Source of the DNA: Catonia carolina
Taxonomy: Eukaryota; Arthropoda; Insecta; Hemiptera; Achilidae
Length of the DNA stretch: 64,000 bases
Assembly (NCBI GenBank): GCA_035578175.1
Contig: JAQMRL010000008.1
Location: 95,923,041 to 95,987,040, forward strand
Reading direction: 5' to 3'
Both the position numbers and the translations under genes were made by a program. This document shows, in pieces, positions 45,361-57,413 of the stretch. Below the pieces are notes generated by a model. That model had not been told where the DNA came from, ran no database searches, and worked only from the letters and a program-made list of their open reading frames with translations. Each line of letters starts with the position of its first letter. Positions within the stretch are counted from its first letter, which is position 1.

Positions 45361-46271
45361 TCTGGTGTGAAACACTCACAAAACTTTCTCATGCCAATGC
45401 AAATAATGAACAATATTACCTAACATTAGTAATAAAACATCAGAAATAAACAAAAAACTAACCCTAATAAACATAACCTAATTTTAATCATGAGTGAAGA
45501 CGCAAAATGAAAATCAACCTCAGTTTGGCTTAAAAATACGAAAAAAACACTCTTTCACGCTAAACTAGACTCTGTAGAAAAAAATACTCTAAATAAAAAT
45601 TGTATATTTTTTAATTTCCTATAAATTTTATTATACTTTTTTGTTGTAAATGCATAATTAGGCTGAAATCTTTAAAGAAATCGATTTTTTACACGATTTC
45701 GTGAGAAAAAAAACAGAAAATCGCTACTTACCGCTAAACTAATCGGTGTATAAAAAAATGTTTTTGAAATAAAAGTTGTAGATTTTTATATTCTCTACAT
45801 TATTTATTATATACATTTTTGCGCTAAAATGCATATTGAAGCCGTAATCTTAAAAAAACAATTTTTTTACGTGAAAACAGCTTCACCAAGAATTTTAGCC
45901 AACATGGCGCCTACCCTATCTTGTAGAGCATAAAAATTTAGTTAACCAGGCGATTTTTAAAAATATCGTAGGACCAGTTTTTGAGAAAATCGCAAAAAGG
46001 TGAAAAATGACACGAATAAACTGCTACTTCCGGTTGACCGATTTTAATGAAAATGTTCGGGTCCTCTAGTGGCACCTAAATTAATTTTCCAGTCCGTACG
46101 ATGTTCCGTTCTTGAGATATTCTGTCACACACGCACAGACCAATCGCTAAAAACATGTTTTTTGGGTTAAGAGGGTCTGAAAACGTGTAGATCCGGTGAA
46201 AACTCGATTTCGAAAAATCAACATGAAAACAATACTCTCCTTCCTGTATATTCATGTAGGCAAGAGAAAGT
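45361..46271 (+). mobile_element. F1 repeat, full length, no CA expansion
   Basis: From tctggtgtgaaacactcac to ggcaagagaaagt. The two internal blocks starting ctaaactagactctgtag (45562) and ctaaactaatcggtgtat (45733) show the internal duplication well. The CA tract is reduced to cacacacgcacag. Confidence 0.92.
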
Positions 46272-48033
46272 AAAAACCGGTGGATGGATGTTACAATGTT
46301 TACTAATATTTTTAATTTTATTTATATGCTATCTATATTAAATTACCTATTCAAAATAATATTAGTTAAATATGGAAGAAATTTAACATACGTATTTTAC
46401 ATATTGTACTATGAAAATATTGCGGGAATGTTAATGGAAAAATAAATTTGTTTTAAATTATTTTCAGAAAGAGTTTGTTTTGAACGTAAAATTAAAAAAA
46501 TATGCTCATGCAGCTGCATTATTTTAGTTTTTTATATTTTTCAGAATTTGTTATCATAATAAATAAGTTGCATAGAAAAAGAATACAATGTCGTATCTGC
46601 TACACCAGTCATTAAATTATGTAGTGTGAGCGGTTTTTTATCACCACATTTAATTTTATCAGAACTTTACATTTTAATAATATAATATTTTGTTACGTTT
46701 TCTGGTTATGAATAAACTGAAATTCTCTATTTTGTGGTTATTTCCTGGTGTTATTGAAAACAAATGAATAGTTGATTATATCATTAAATAGAAAAATATT
46801 TAATTGACACTTTGAAGAATTATATTAATCAATAGTACATATTCTATAAAGATAATAAGTGATAATTATTCTGTGATAATAAAAAATTAATTACAGTTCC
46901 TGCTCCTTCAAAATCGTATTTTCCTGCTGTATTTAATGAAGATCTGTTTGACGTCATACTATAATTTAAAAATAAAAAAATATCCTTAGGAATAATGGCA
47001 ATTTCTTCTTAGTTCTCTTCCTATCCGCCATTTTGTTATTTTTATATAAAAATTTATATCTCAAGATCGTATAGTGTAATCACTTCAATATTCGGGCAGA
47101 ATCTTGGTTAAAATGTTCTGAAATCTGCGAAAAATCATAACTCAAATTCCTTCATAAATTTGAAAATGGTGTCCATGTTTATTTTTTATCCATTATATCT
47201 CTGTAATAATTAGTTTTGTCAAAATGTACGTTATATTCTAAAATATTAAGCCTTTTATTTTGTACAAAGTGAGATTTAATTTTTTTTAAATGGTTAACAA
47301 ATAGATGATTTATGGCAGAAAATTGATAAATTGTAATTTTGTGACTGTTTTCATGACTGTTACAAGTAGAATCTAAAAAAGTTTAATCAGTTAAAATTTT
47401 AGAAACATTTTTTGTATATTCGTCAGAAGGGTTAACTTATCTAAATTTTCTATACAATCTTCATTTAGTGATCTGTTTTCTTGTCCAATTCTTTTGAGGA
47501 ATTGTTCTGAGTTACCTAAGCTAATCTCCTTCAGTTCCTTACCGCCTAATTTTTGTACTATCTCCTGTTTGTAATTGTACCTCTTTACCAGTTCAGTAGT
47601 CATATTGCACCTTAAAGCTTTCTAGATGTTCTTCTACCTACGCTGTATGAAATTATTACAAGATTTCGTCCATTTTTTGAAAGCTGATTCAATTTGTGTT
47701 GTGAATTGTGGGGGGGGGGGTGGATTGTTACGGGTTAAAGGTTTTTTTTGAAAAGTTTGATTCTTGCTTTTTCTATATTTTTTTATTTTTATGCATTTAA
47801 TGTTTTTTTCTAAATAAGTGCCTCTTCCGCCTTAGTAATTTGTTCATTCGCTTTAATGTCCTTCCCTTTTCTTTGGTTATGATGCATACTTAATTGTTTT
47901 TATGAATATTTTTAGTTGTTTTCGTTAACAGATAGTGTAGATCGGAAATTTTTTGGTAAATTCCGTATCGCTCTAAAAATTCTGCGAGTGACTAGCTGTG
48001 ATTTGTCGACAGTTTAGTGACATCAGTAAATTG
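46272..48033. other. Unassigned AT-rich stretch
   Basis: A 70-residue minus-strand frame at 47391-47603 is charged but matches no family recognised here. A G run lies at 47711-47720. Confidence 0.45.
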
Positions 48034-48690
48034 CTCATCATCATCATCATCTGTTAAGGATTAGGCTCCATGGCCTGTTCCGGCATCCATCTCTTTTTAG
48101 CTCTTCCCAAGCCTCGCTTCCCTCTTGGTTTATATTACCATACTCCCAGAGGAAGTCTGTGAGTTGGCATACAAAGTAAATGGTTGGACCAGTTTCTCTT
48201 ATACGTATATTATTCACGTTTCCAATAGTGACTGATTATTTAACTTTGCGCGGATAGCTTCGTTACGTACTGTGTCTAACTGGGTACAACCTTTGACTCC
48301 TTGCAAAAATCTCATTTCAGCAGCCTGAAAACGAGATTCATTGCTCTGTAATGACACCAATGTTTCACTAACATTTATGTTATGCTCTACGAAATTTCAT
48401 TTGGGTGTTTCTTTTCTCGTTTTCTTTGCTATTGTCCTGCGAATAGAACCGCAGACACTGCTGAATTTTGCCAGTTTTTCACTCATGTCATAGGAAATCG
48501 TGCATCCTAAATATTTAAAGTCTCGAACTTGTTCTATAGATCGGTTGCCAAGTATAATTTTTGAGCGAACCGGCCATCTTCCCTTGAATGCCATAACCTT
48601 TGATTTTTGCGCCGATATTCCCATACCAAATTCTGCGCTAATGTTGTGCAACTTATAAGTGGCATATTGTAGCCTGTCTTATTTGTCAAA
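48034..48690 (-). pseudogene. LINE reverse transcriptase remnant, TGA-repeat tail
   Basis: Minus strand from 48651: ISAEFGMGISAQKSKVMAFK, GNRSIEQVRDFKYLGCTISY and KTRKET. After a gap and frameshift come SNESRFQAAEMRFLQGVKG and DTVRNEAIRAKL. These are the thumb and C-terminal blocks of insect endonuclease-reverse transcriptase elements (KSKVMAF, then FKYLGCxIS, then AEMRFLRxVxG). The 3' end runs out as catggagcctaatccttaac and a (TGA)n tail, seen as tcatcatcatcatc near 48036. About 50 residues between the two halves are deleted. Confidence 0.85.
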
Positions 48691-49803
48691 AATCCGGTAA
48701 ATTGCTTTTATAATTATTTAGATGCATTTAGATTAGTTCTGCACTAGACTCAAATTACGTTATTTCATTGACGTGATTCTGACTTAGTGACTCATTACGT
48801 CTAACGTTGGGTACGTCAACGCATTATCCCGATTGTTTTCTAAGCTTGAAGTCAATTGATATAATGACGATACAGAAGCAGTACGTTCATTCTAATCGGA
48901 GTTGGCCAAACGACTACTGAGTCGTTTACAATGACTTTCCACACTGGAGAGCTAAAATAACTCGTATATGTTCAAATACATTAATATTTTTGAAATACTA
49001 GAATAAAATTATGTAGATATAAAAGAGGTAAACAATGACCATAGGACAAAGTATTTACGGAGATGAAGTACAAACTATTTTCATGACTAAATTTGATAAT
49101 ATTAGATATTTCTTTACTTCTTGACAAACGATGTAAACACGTACTATGGGTTTTTGTATAGAGTATGAATTCAATAAGTTTTTTCTTTTTTATCTTACAA
49201 AGTTTTATAAGGGAAAATTAATTTTGTAGAGTCCACAACGACTTCGTTCTTGGAACGTTCTGAACTAAATTTACATTGAGTAAATTAAGTCTGGCGTAAT
49301 TTACGTCTAGTGCAGTGCTTAGGTAAATAGTAATGCAATATTAAAAGTATTCGTTGTTTCTTCTGTAATATTATTATATATTTAATTTTGACTTCCTACC
49401 ATAATATTTACTTTAATTTACGTTTAGAATATGTGCCTGTTATTGTATTGAAAGATATTTCTTCAAAATGGTTTGAATAGCTATCTGAAAGTGTGTCATT
49501 TCATTTAAACGCGCGTGTCATTTATATTTGCATAGTCTAACTTTATTGGTCGTAGGCGGATCTGTATCTGAAATATTGATATATAATAATAGCGAGGTGT
49601 TTGGAATATGAAAGCTGGCACAAAATACATTGATTATAAATTGAAATTGAATACGCAACTTCTGCTGTAAACATACGAGTATATTTGTTGTAGTCTGTAA
49701 TCTAATTGATGTGATGTTGAAAGAAGGAGTATTCGTTTACTTTGTTAATAATAATTTTTCCTTACCCTTTTATAAGAACATAAATCTAAACATAAATATG
49801 TTT
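48691..49803. other. Unassigned stretch upstream of the first exon region
   Basis: No splice-bordered coding segment was found here. Confidence 0.45.
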
Positions 49804-50087
49804 TGTTGTTGTTTAGGTCAACAGCCGAAAGGATGGTTTGAACCTTTAGAGGTTTTACTAAGTAAAAACAAGGAATGAGATGGTTTACTATTGCTTTCCT
49901 CACCGAGTTGAAAGCGTATGCTTATCAGCATTCCAGGCCCTACGAAAAGCACCCACTTTCTACCCTGCAAATGACAGTTTCACGTCATTCACCACAGGGT
50001 CTGGCTGTATAGTGAAATTCATTACTCTCAGGGGAGATAACTTTGACTAGTGTCTTCTACCTCGTCTGTTCTTAAATAGTTCAGTCA
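49804..50087 (-). mobile_element. B family repeat, truncated
   Basis: Begins gttgttgtttaggtcaacag and is cut at ttcttaaatagttcagtcat, where a mariner-like end (50088) follows. Confidence 0.8.
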
Positions 50088-50155
50088 TACGAGGTGTGGC
50101 TATTAAATAACGAGACTAATGTAATTTAAAAATAAACTGAGTTTATATTATTTGT
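50088..50155 (+). mobile_element. Mariner-like terminal fragment
   Basis: acgaggtgtggctattaaat and aacgagactaatg match the terminal repeat at 7944 with a few changes. TA at the junction with the B repeat is the expected target. Only about 60 bp remain. It lies just upstream of an exon's splice acceptor. Confidence 0.65.
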
Positions 50156-50166
50156 TTTTTTTTCAG

Positions 50167-50241
50167 ATTACTAACCGATGATGATTTAAAAAGGCAGGAC
50201 ATTCACTTAATGGAAGGTTACACAGATCCTTATCATAAAAG
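50167..50241 (+). CDS. COLGALT: Internal exon of a GT25 collagen galactosyltransferase
   Basis: Proteins of glycosyltransferase family 25 add galactose to hydroxylysine of collagen in the endoplasmic reticulum. The exon follows a pyrimidine tract (tgtttttttttcag) and ends at ag|gtacgt, a strong donor. It starts in phase 1 and ends two bases into a codon. It encodes LLTDDDLKRQDIHLMEGYTD followed by PYHK. In the family the matching region reads like xLxxxxLxxxxIxMLPGYxDPYxxR, just before the conserved [10 protein letters not shown] block, which is exactly what the exon at 60103 supplies in frame. Known exons of this gene would precede it with the first glycosyltransferase-like domain and the INLxRRxxR block; none was found in the window. 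Family identity comes from the joined exon pair; this exon alone would be weak. Confidence 0.8.
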
Positions 50242-51194
50242 GTACGTATTGCTTAATTTAATATGATTAAAATTTAACAAATAATATTATAACTTATTTT
50301 ATTTGAGTGTTTTCGTTTTTGTTATCAATAATTCTATTAACTCTGCTTTTAAGAAAAAGTAGAACGTATTGTTCTCTAAAGTTATACAGTTTCTATAGAT
50401 CTTATTCTAACATGCAAACTACATTAGTTTCATCGTACTATATTTATTACAAATTACTAAAATCGCGTCATAAAGTTTGTTCTTATACAAGTTTATTATA
50501 CCAAAATGATATACCTTTCCGTCTGGGGTTGTTTATTCAATTTCTAATGTTCTACGTACAGTAATTATTGATCGTTTTAAACAGAGCTTCCAGGAACTTC
50601 CATTCTGTTCCCTTCTTGAAAGAAAATTGACGTTTACTAGTGCGATTACAGAAACGTTTTAAAAAAAAATAATTATTTTTCCATTTAACTAAACCTTTTT
50701 TACCAAGTTTTCATGTTGAACATTGATTTTTACTTTGTCAAATAATCTTTCCATCTCGTTTTGAACCGTTCCTCGTCTTAAAATTATAAATTATACTATT
50801 AAAGACGTAATAGGCTACGTTTATGAAGTTCAAGAGAAAGAAAAAGATAGAAAGAAGAAAGCAAGATGGAGGAAATGAGAAGAATATTTTATGGATAGGT
50901 CCTGAAATGATTTGTAACGTAAAACGGAATTTCATCCTTATGTTTACATTACTATATCAACTTCATATTTGCTTCCCAATTATATTTTTCTACGTCTGTA
51001 TGTATATTGACTTAAATCAATTCGGTTCGGTAATTGCACGTTAAATTAAATTAATTTCAGCATATTAATACACGGTAGTGAGAAAATTACGTTCATATTT
51101 GACTTAAAACGTTTTAAAGAAAAAATAAAACTACTGAAATAATAATTTATTATAAAAAATTAAAAAATAATATATAATTATTATCTACTATAAC

Positions 51195-51540
51195 AGATAT
51201 GTGCGTGCGCAAATTGCTAGCCTTGAAAATATAACCCAAAAAATTGGGTAAAAAATTTCCTTTGAAAAGACTGAAATCATGGCTATCAACCCACTATGCA
51301 TAAATAAAGTGAGAATTAATGGTAAAGAAATTAGATTGTCTCAATAGTTCAAATATCTAGGAGAAATCATCGACCTCAATCTAAAAAAAAAAATCCGCTT
51401 GGCAAAACAGAACTTCCAAAATTAAAAAAGCACATGTAATAACCTGGCAAACATACTAAAAAAATGCCTTTCAATGCATGCCAAAATCCGCCACTATAAA
51501 AAAGTTTTTCTTCCTGTGGCACTTTACGCGGGTGATACTA
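51195..51540 (+). pseudogene. LINE reverse transcriptase remnant
   Basis: A broken frame gives KISFEKTEIMAINP, then IRLSQ, a stop, FKYLGEIID and, after a further frameshift, CLSMHAKIRHYKKVFLPVAL followed by YAGDT. These match the KTEIM, FKYLG and KxRHYxxVxLPxxLYAxET blocks that follow the polymerase active site in another group of insect LINEs. Both ends are lost; the right end is cut at the fold-back repeat beginning 51543. Confidence 0.75.
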
Positions 51541-51542
51541 AC

Positions 51543-51986
51543 GGGTGTTTTCTTAAGGACCCAACCCTGATTATAAGAAGATAGAAGTAATACATCGGTA
51601 AATTTTCTGTCCCCCAATCGGTATGGTGGCAACAGTGTACTCAAGGCCAACTACCCTAGACAGTTAAAATGTTTCAGTCAAGCAATACTGTGGTGATAGT
51701 ATTCGTCACGTTATATTGTGTCAGCAATACGGTTTTTTCCAAGGAAGAACCGGGTGTTTTATTAAAAACGCAACTCTATGTTAAAAGCCACGGCATATTT
51801 TTATTTTCCGTACTGTAAAAATTATTAATTAATCTTAATTATTATTTTACAAATGAATAGCGAATTGCAATGAAACCATTGTATTTCTTCTATCTTCTTA
51901 TAATCAGGGTTGCGTCCATAATAAAACACCCGGTTCTTCCTTGGAAAAAACCATTGCCGACACAATATAACGAAACGACTGCTGTC
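51543..51986. repeat. Complex inverted-repeat element
   Basis: Segment A (gggtgttttcttaaggaccc, then ctgattataagaagatagaa) lies at 51543-51593. A related A lies at about 51753-51790, preceded by segment B (ttccaaggaagaacc). A inverted followed by B inverted occupy 51889-51986. The B-A pair at 51703-51790 and the A-B pair at 51889-51986 therefore form arms of about 85-95 bp. Non-coding; probably two nested insertions of one short element. Confidence 0.8.
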
Positions 51987-51989
51987 ACA

Positions 51990-52305
51990 AAAAAATAAAT
52001 AAAAGTTATAGGTTTTTTAATTTTCTATAAATTAAGTGATAGCTAACATACAAACTTAATTACCAAAACACACAAAATCATTAATTGACGCTAAACTAAG
52101 CTTTATTGAAAATTTATTCAAAATAAAAGATGTGTAGTTTTTTAATTTTATAAAAATTAATTTAAACACTTTTTTTGGGGGGGGGGGGGTCGTGGGGTCT
52201 GAAAACATGTATTTCCGGTGAACACTCTGTTTCAAAAATTTGTCACGAAAATATAACTTTTTTTTACTTATACTTATTTTCTTATAGGGCAATAGAAAGT
52301 TAAAA
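51990..52305 (+). mobile_element. Old F1 remnant with internal deletion
   Basis: Keeps aataaaagttataggtttt, ctaaactaagctttattg, ggggtctgaaaacatgta, ccggtgaacactctgtttc and gggcaatagaaagt in F1 order, but lacks about half of the element. A G run of about 14 bases is at 52170-52187. Confidence 0.65.
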
Positions 52306-53290
52306 AAGCTAAACAAATATTCGCTACTCAATAAAATCTTGTCATTTGCTTTGGCGCTTGGAAAGTTATAATAGAATGAGAACTAAAATATAAGTTGCGA
52401 AAGTTAATTAACAGAAAACTTTAATTCTGTGTTACATTCATCAGCAATGTGAATTTTCCACCTGTGAACTTAGCTGTATTGTGTAAAGTCTTTATTCACC
52501 ACTCTTAGGAGAAACAAATAGAAATTGTTTTGCATATTGTATAAAGTTAGTTTCGTTTTTTTCTGAAATATTGATCATCCTATTTTTATTTTAAATATAA
52601 CATTAAATAAGTTAAACGAAATCTAGTTTTATATCACGGCGTGACATGGTTGGAAACACTAGACTTCCGTTTATTTATACTCTTTTTTTTAAATTATCGT
52701 ATTCTAGTTTGCAGTGCTTAGACTTCTCTGGTTGAAGTTTTCTATTGATAATAGTTTCTGTTGTCCTCACGGAAGTTATGTAATATTATTTTCAATTATT
52801 CGTGATAACTAAAAATGTGCATATAATGGATTGAAAACAGTTATAAAAGACGTAAAAGAAATATATCTGACAGTGTTATTCGGAATGGTCTGAGAGTAAT
52901 CTAAAAGTGTAGTTTTGTGAATAACTTATAATTTTGACCACCTATGTATACTGTGGACAATTTGAACTGGCACAACTCTTGCTCTACATGTACACACAGT
53001 TCCGCATAAAGTATATCCATAACCTATTCTTTCAACAAAGTCTACAAATTTTAATGTACGCAAATTCCTACAACCTTATTTCAATGTACAAACATACAAA
53101 CTATTATTTCATATTTAATTTGTCCCAGTAAAAATTTTAATTATAAATTACAAGAACTAAACTGCAAAACTCACTAAACTATATTCTACAGACGCACGCA
53201 ACAAACTAAACAAATTTGTCTGAATTTATAATGAACAGAAAATCATATATGAAAACAAATTTAAGTCACATCATTGTGGCTGGCAGATTA
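52306..53290. other. Unassigned intronic stretch
   Basis: No supported feature. Confidence 0.45.
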
Positions 53291-53294
53291 TTAA

Positions 53295-53993
53295 GGGGGT
53301 AGTCAACTCAAGAAGATGATTTTTTTAATTTCGATTGTTTTTTACATTTATTTAAAGTTTAAAATTTTCTGAATCACACCATTTGTTTACTTTGTTTGTA
53401 CGTTGACAAAAAGTTATAAAAAATATATTTTTAAAATAAAGCTCACTAAGACGAGTGAAATTATTCCTTCAACTTAAAGTTTTCCGGAAATGTGGTTTTT
53501 GCATGATTGTACATTCTTAGGAATTAAATATTTTGGTTTGTATTGGAGATATTTGGATGATGTTTTTTTTTCAAATGTTCATAAGTTCTTGCTCTATTAT
53601 CTGTGGAATGATTATTACAAAAATATTAATAGGGATTCAGTTAAAAAATAATTTGTGAATACATAAAATAAATATTTTTTAAAATATGGTTTTTCTTCAA
53701 TAAATTTCTTGTAAGAAAAACTACGTACAAGCGCATACAACAGATAATAGACAGCAATATTCTGTATTTTAAACCATAAGAATCATGTTTATATCTTTCT
53801 TGGTTCCTGAGATATTTGATTCCCCGTAAAAGCCGGCTTTTCTAACCTCACCCTTATATTAGGGGCTGTAATTAATTTGTTGACTAGGTTCAAATGGTAG
53901 ATCATTACTAGTAAATTACTCTTTCATTTAAAATAAATAATGATAAATTGTAGCCAGAATTTTTGATTTTCATTTTCTGGGTTGACTACCCCC
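53295..53993. mobile_element. TTAA-flanked TIR element, 699 bp, uninterrupted copy
   Basis: Left end gggggtagtcaactcaagaa, right end its complement over about 13 bp, TTAA outside both (53291-53294 and 53994-53997). Internally it matches the copy at 34291-35422 nearly throughout (for example gttttccggaaatgtggttt, cgcatacaacagataataga). No transposase frame. Confidence 0.9.
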
Positions 53994-54172
53994 TTAACAA
54001 CAACAGTGAAAACAAAGCGTAGTGACCATGCGTGAGTAGCACATTACATTACAGTAGCGATTGTATACTTTTGTGACTGTACCGTCGTTGCATGGCGAGG
54101 GGTGAAGAGCGGAGTAGATAACACCCGAGGCTGCTTGTGCCAATTCGAATTGTCTAAGGTATACTGATAATA

Positions 54173-54910
54173 TATAATGTGTGATAATGTGGACAAGAGC
54201 AAGGTCATGCATGTTGGGAGGGCTGAGGAGAAGGAGATGGAGATTCAGTGTGGTGAAAGGAGAATGGACCAGGTTAGACAGTATGAATATCTTGAAGTGA
54301 TAATAGACAGGAATGGGCGAATTGACCAGGAAGTCCTTAATCGGGTAAAAAAGGGAAACCAAGTGTACTATGCCATAAGTAATACAATTGTAGGCAAGAG
54401 GGAGGTGAGCAGAGCTGCAAAGCTGCAAATATATAAAGCAGTGTTCTTGCCCACACTGATGTATGGAGCAGAAAGCTGGGTTACTTTGGACAAGCATAGG
54501 AGTAGAGCCACTGCGGCAGAAATGCGGTACCTCAGAAGAATAGTGGGCAGGAATAAGAGAGACCGAATCAGGAATGAAACAATAAGAGGGGACCTGGGAG
54601 TACGACCTGTGAATGCACTGATAGAAGAAAAACAATTGAAGTGGCTGGGACATGCTAGTAGAGCGGATGAATCGAAGAAAATAAAACAATTCCTGGAAGC
54701 AAAACCAGAAGGACGCCGACCGAGGGGCAGACCACGACAGAGCTATCAAGAGTACATGGAGCGGTTGGGGGAGGCTCGAGGAAAAGACTGGCAGCAGATG
54801 AGGAATATGATGATGGACCGAGGTGTCTGGAGAGGATGGATCGAGGCAATGGCACACCCTACGCTGAGAGGCAGAAGGGGCAGATAAAGAAGAAGAAGAA
54901 GAAGAAGAAG
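54173..54910 (+). pseudogene. LINE 3' end with GAA tail and 12-bp target duplication
   Basis: Flanked by atactgataata (54161-54172 and 54911-54922), which sets the insert at 738 bp. One long frame (54177-54887) encodes DKSKVMHVG, EYLEVIIDRNG, QIYKAVFLPTLMYGAESWV, AAEMRYLRRIVGRNKRDRIR, EKQLKWLGHASRAD and GRRPRGRPRQSYQEYMERL: the thumb to C-terminus of an insect ORF2 reverse transcriptase, without a break. The frame ends before a (GAA)n tail at about 54889-54910. The copy lacks the polymerase core because of 5' truncation, but the open frame points to a recent insertion. The polymerase FxYLG block reads EYLE here. Confidence 0.93.
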
Positions 54911-54995
54911 ATACTGATAATACCAACTCATATGCCGGAAGAACCTGTCCCCTCAATTTCGCAGAAATAATACTGCTACTAACCTTAAATTTATA

Positions 54996-55080
54996 GTAAA
55001 CTCCCGGTTATCCGATATAATTGTGGCAAGCCGATTTTGTATAAGCCGGGTTTTCTATTTATTATAACTGTAAAGTTTCT
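54996..55080. mobile_element. Single pogo/Tigger-like end
   Basis: agtaaactcccggttatccg after TA resembles the terminal repeat of Tigger-type elements (cagtaaactctcggttatcc form). A partial inner repeat (gataagccggg-like) follows. No matching right end was found. Confidence 0.45.
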
Positions 55081-55860
55081 AGTCTGTAGAGTATGTGATA
55101 CGTCCGGCATATTAATTCAAAAATAGCAACCTAAAATAGCAAAATAGTAAAAGATGGATAATACAAGCACGGTTTAATCTGGTACTTAATTTATTATGAC
55201 CTTAAATTTGTAAATTACGGGGCTAAAATATTGAATTAGTACGTAAAAGTATGCGAAAATAATTTTTTTGTATTTTGAAACACGACGTTGCACATTATGA
55301 GTGGTAAAGTTTTTAATTTTATTTAAGAAAAACCTTTAACCTTTTCCTTCCGTTTTCAGTATGTCTACTCTGAACATTTATTTATGTAAATTTTAGTAAA
55401 TATTCCCAGTCTGTATTTTCTATGAGTTGTTTCCAACGTTCTTATTGGTTCACCTACTTTATATTGTTTGTGGTTTGGACGTGATCTGTCGCTACAATTC
55501 TTTCAAGAATTGAATTTCTAAGATGCTTAAATGTTCCGTTCATGACAACATACTTCAACACATGGCATTAGTTATGTATACTTATGGATATGTTTTCCTA
55601 TGGTTTTAAAAATGTTATTTTCTTACTTACTGAACTCTCGTCTTCAATTATTATTTTACCATTTTGTTGTTTTTGTTTGGTTGCACTTAGTATTGCTTTC
55701 ATGTTTCTCATTCTCTGACGATTATGCGATTTTCTCATGTTCGTCTTCTTCTGTTCAGTTCACACACTATGTATTGTTGATTGTCCAAACTGATCATAGG
55801 CTGTAATAATTACTGTAATGGGACACATTTATTTGTAGTGGTTTTAACCAATATGAACTT
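55081..55860. other. Unassigned intronic stretch
   Basis: T-rich. A hydrophobic open frame at 55600-55806 has no family resemblance. Confidence 0.45.
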
Positions 55861-55861
55861 G

Positions 55862-56217
55862 TAAAAATATCCTTAGAACACCGGAGAACAGAGTACTTAG
55901 ACGACTTATTGAAAGTGTCTGGGATTTTAAAATCGGTTTGAACTGGACGAAGGAGGTCAAGGAGGACTTGGAAAGGTTTGGGTTGACGCTGCAGGATGTG
56001 AGGTTCAAGTCTGAGAGTTATAGAAAGTTGAAGGATCTGGCTTTGGAACCGGAAACCAAGACTAGAAGAGTGCAGAGGGTGACGGAAGAACCCCGGGCTC
56101 AGAGATCACAAAGAATGAGGGAATACTGGGTAAAGATCAAGGCTCAGAGATCGAAGTAGAGTCTTTCATGTTGTGGCTGAAGTGGTCCATTGTGGCCTCA
56201 CAAGTAAAAAAAAAAAA
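55862..56217 (+). pseudogene. Non-LTR retrotransposon 3' end with poly(A)
   Basis: One frame gives RTPENRVLRRLIES, then LNWTKEVKEDLERFGLTLQD, SYRKLKDLA and SQRMREYWVKIKAQRSK to a stop near 56159, then a ~45-bp UTR and an A run at about 56203-56220. The WxxEVKxDLxxxGL phrase and the final SxRMxxYWxxxKA are typical C-terminal ends of an insect non-LTR group different from the other copies in this window. Only the last ~90 residues remain. Confidence 0.7.
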
Positions 56218-56275
56218 AAATTATGTCTTTGTAATACTAAATTTTCCTAAAAAATTATCTATTGAATATAATAAC

Positions 56276-56568
56276 CCACCGGGTTGGTCTAGGTGTAGAG
56301 TCGTCGGTGAACAGCTGAATCGCTGAGCAATCGGTTGTGTGGTTCAAATCCTACATTTGTACGGATTCGAATACTAGACAGTGATTACCGGTGTACTGTA
56401 ATACTTGTGGTTCGATTAACTATCCTCTTTCAGGAATGATCGGAATTAGTCTGAACGAGCCTACACCTCGGTTTCACGTCACACATATCATCATTATATC
56501 ATTGGGTTATGGGTTTGCTTATTTTTCTTGAATTGAACAGGCTGCAACGTATCCACATTAAGGATAAA
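56276..56568 (+). mobile_element. SINE-A, complete, diverged
   Basis: Starts cccaccgggttggtctaggt, B box ggttcaaatcc, body through actagacagtgattaccgg, tail aaggataaaaaaaatat. The head palindrome is replaced here by gtgaacagctgaatcgctg, so the stem has decayed. Confidence 0.85.
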
Positions 56569-57022
56569 AAAAATATATAAGTTACGTTTAATAGAATTTT
56601 GTTTTGGTGATATTCTGCACCAAATTACTTTAATTCGTTTTATCTCAAAAACATGTACTTTAACATTTAACTCTGTGCCAGGTGACGTAGTGGATATTCT
56701 CGAGTTCAATCATTGGCTAGGGTCTTGAAATGTTACAACCCACTCTACTGCTGATGTTCCCCCCCCCCCACTATCCTTTGATTGAAATTAGAAAAGAAGA
56801 AATTCGCATATTTTGTTCTCGCTATGGATACATTCCGTTGATATATACTACTAAATACTTTTACGTTGACATTCCTAGAATTGTTCTTTTTTTAAAAATT
56901 CTATATTTATTTTGAAAAGACTTCGTAGGAAATTTTATTTAACGAGAACAGTTAATATTAATGTAACTGTTTCAGAATTTTATAAAGGTATCTTAAATTT
57001 TTTAATTGCCTTATATTTCTAC

Positions 57023-57413
57023 CTTGCCCACAACGGGAAAGTGGAGTGTAAATTATTTGCACTCGATCGGCTAGTTCCAGGGCTACAAAAAAAAGTAGTT
57101 CGGTTTCTTATCACATGGTCAGACAATAATATGACTGAAGCATTTAAGAACAGAAGAGGTGGATGTGTAAAAAAACACTAATCAGAGTTATCTTCTCTGA
57201 GAGTCATAAATTTCATTATACAGCCAGACCCTGCGGTGAATGAAGTGAAGGTATCATTTGCAATGTGGAAAGTAATGTTTTTCAGAGGGCATGATGATAA
57301 GCATACTATTTCCGTTCAGTAAGGGCATGGTAAACCATGTCACTTCTCGTTTTACTTAGTAAAGCCTCTAGAGATTCAAATCAGCTTTTCGGCTGATGAC
57401 CTAAGCAACAACA
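57023..57413 (+). mobile_element. B family repeat
   Basis: Runs from cttgcccacaacgggaaag to cctaagcaacaac, with the landmarks of the 14196 copy in the same order. Confidence 0.82.

Noticed and set aside
47391..47603. Charged 70-residue minus-strand open frame as a small gene
   Set aside because: No recognisable family or splice signals; chance length in this base composition.
52944..54166. Inverted ~30-bp similarity (gacaatttgaactggcacaa versus its complement near 54137)
   Set aside because: Short, imperfect and without matching flanks; could be chance or an old fragment.
53994..54956. A 320-residue minus-strand open frame
   Set aside because: It is the shadow of the plus-strand LINE reading frame at 54177-54887; its serine/leucine-rich content comes from the opposite strand of that gene.
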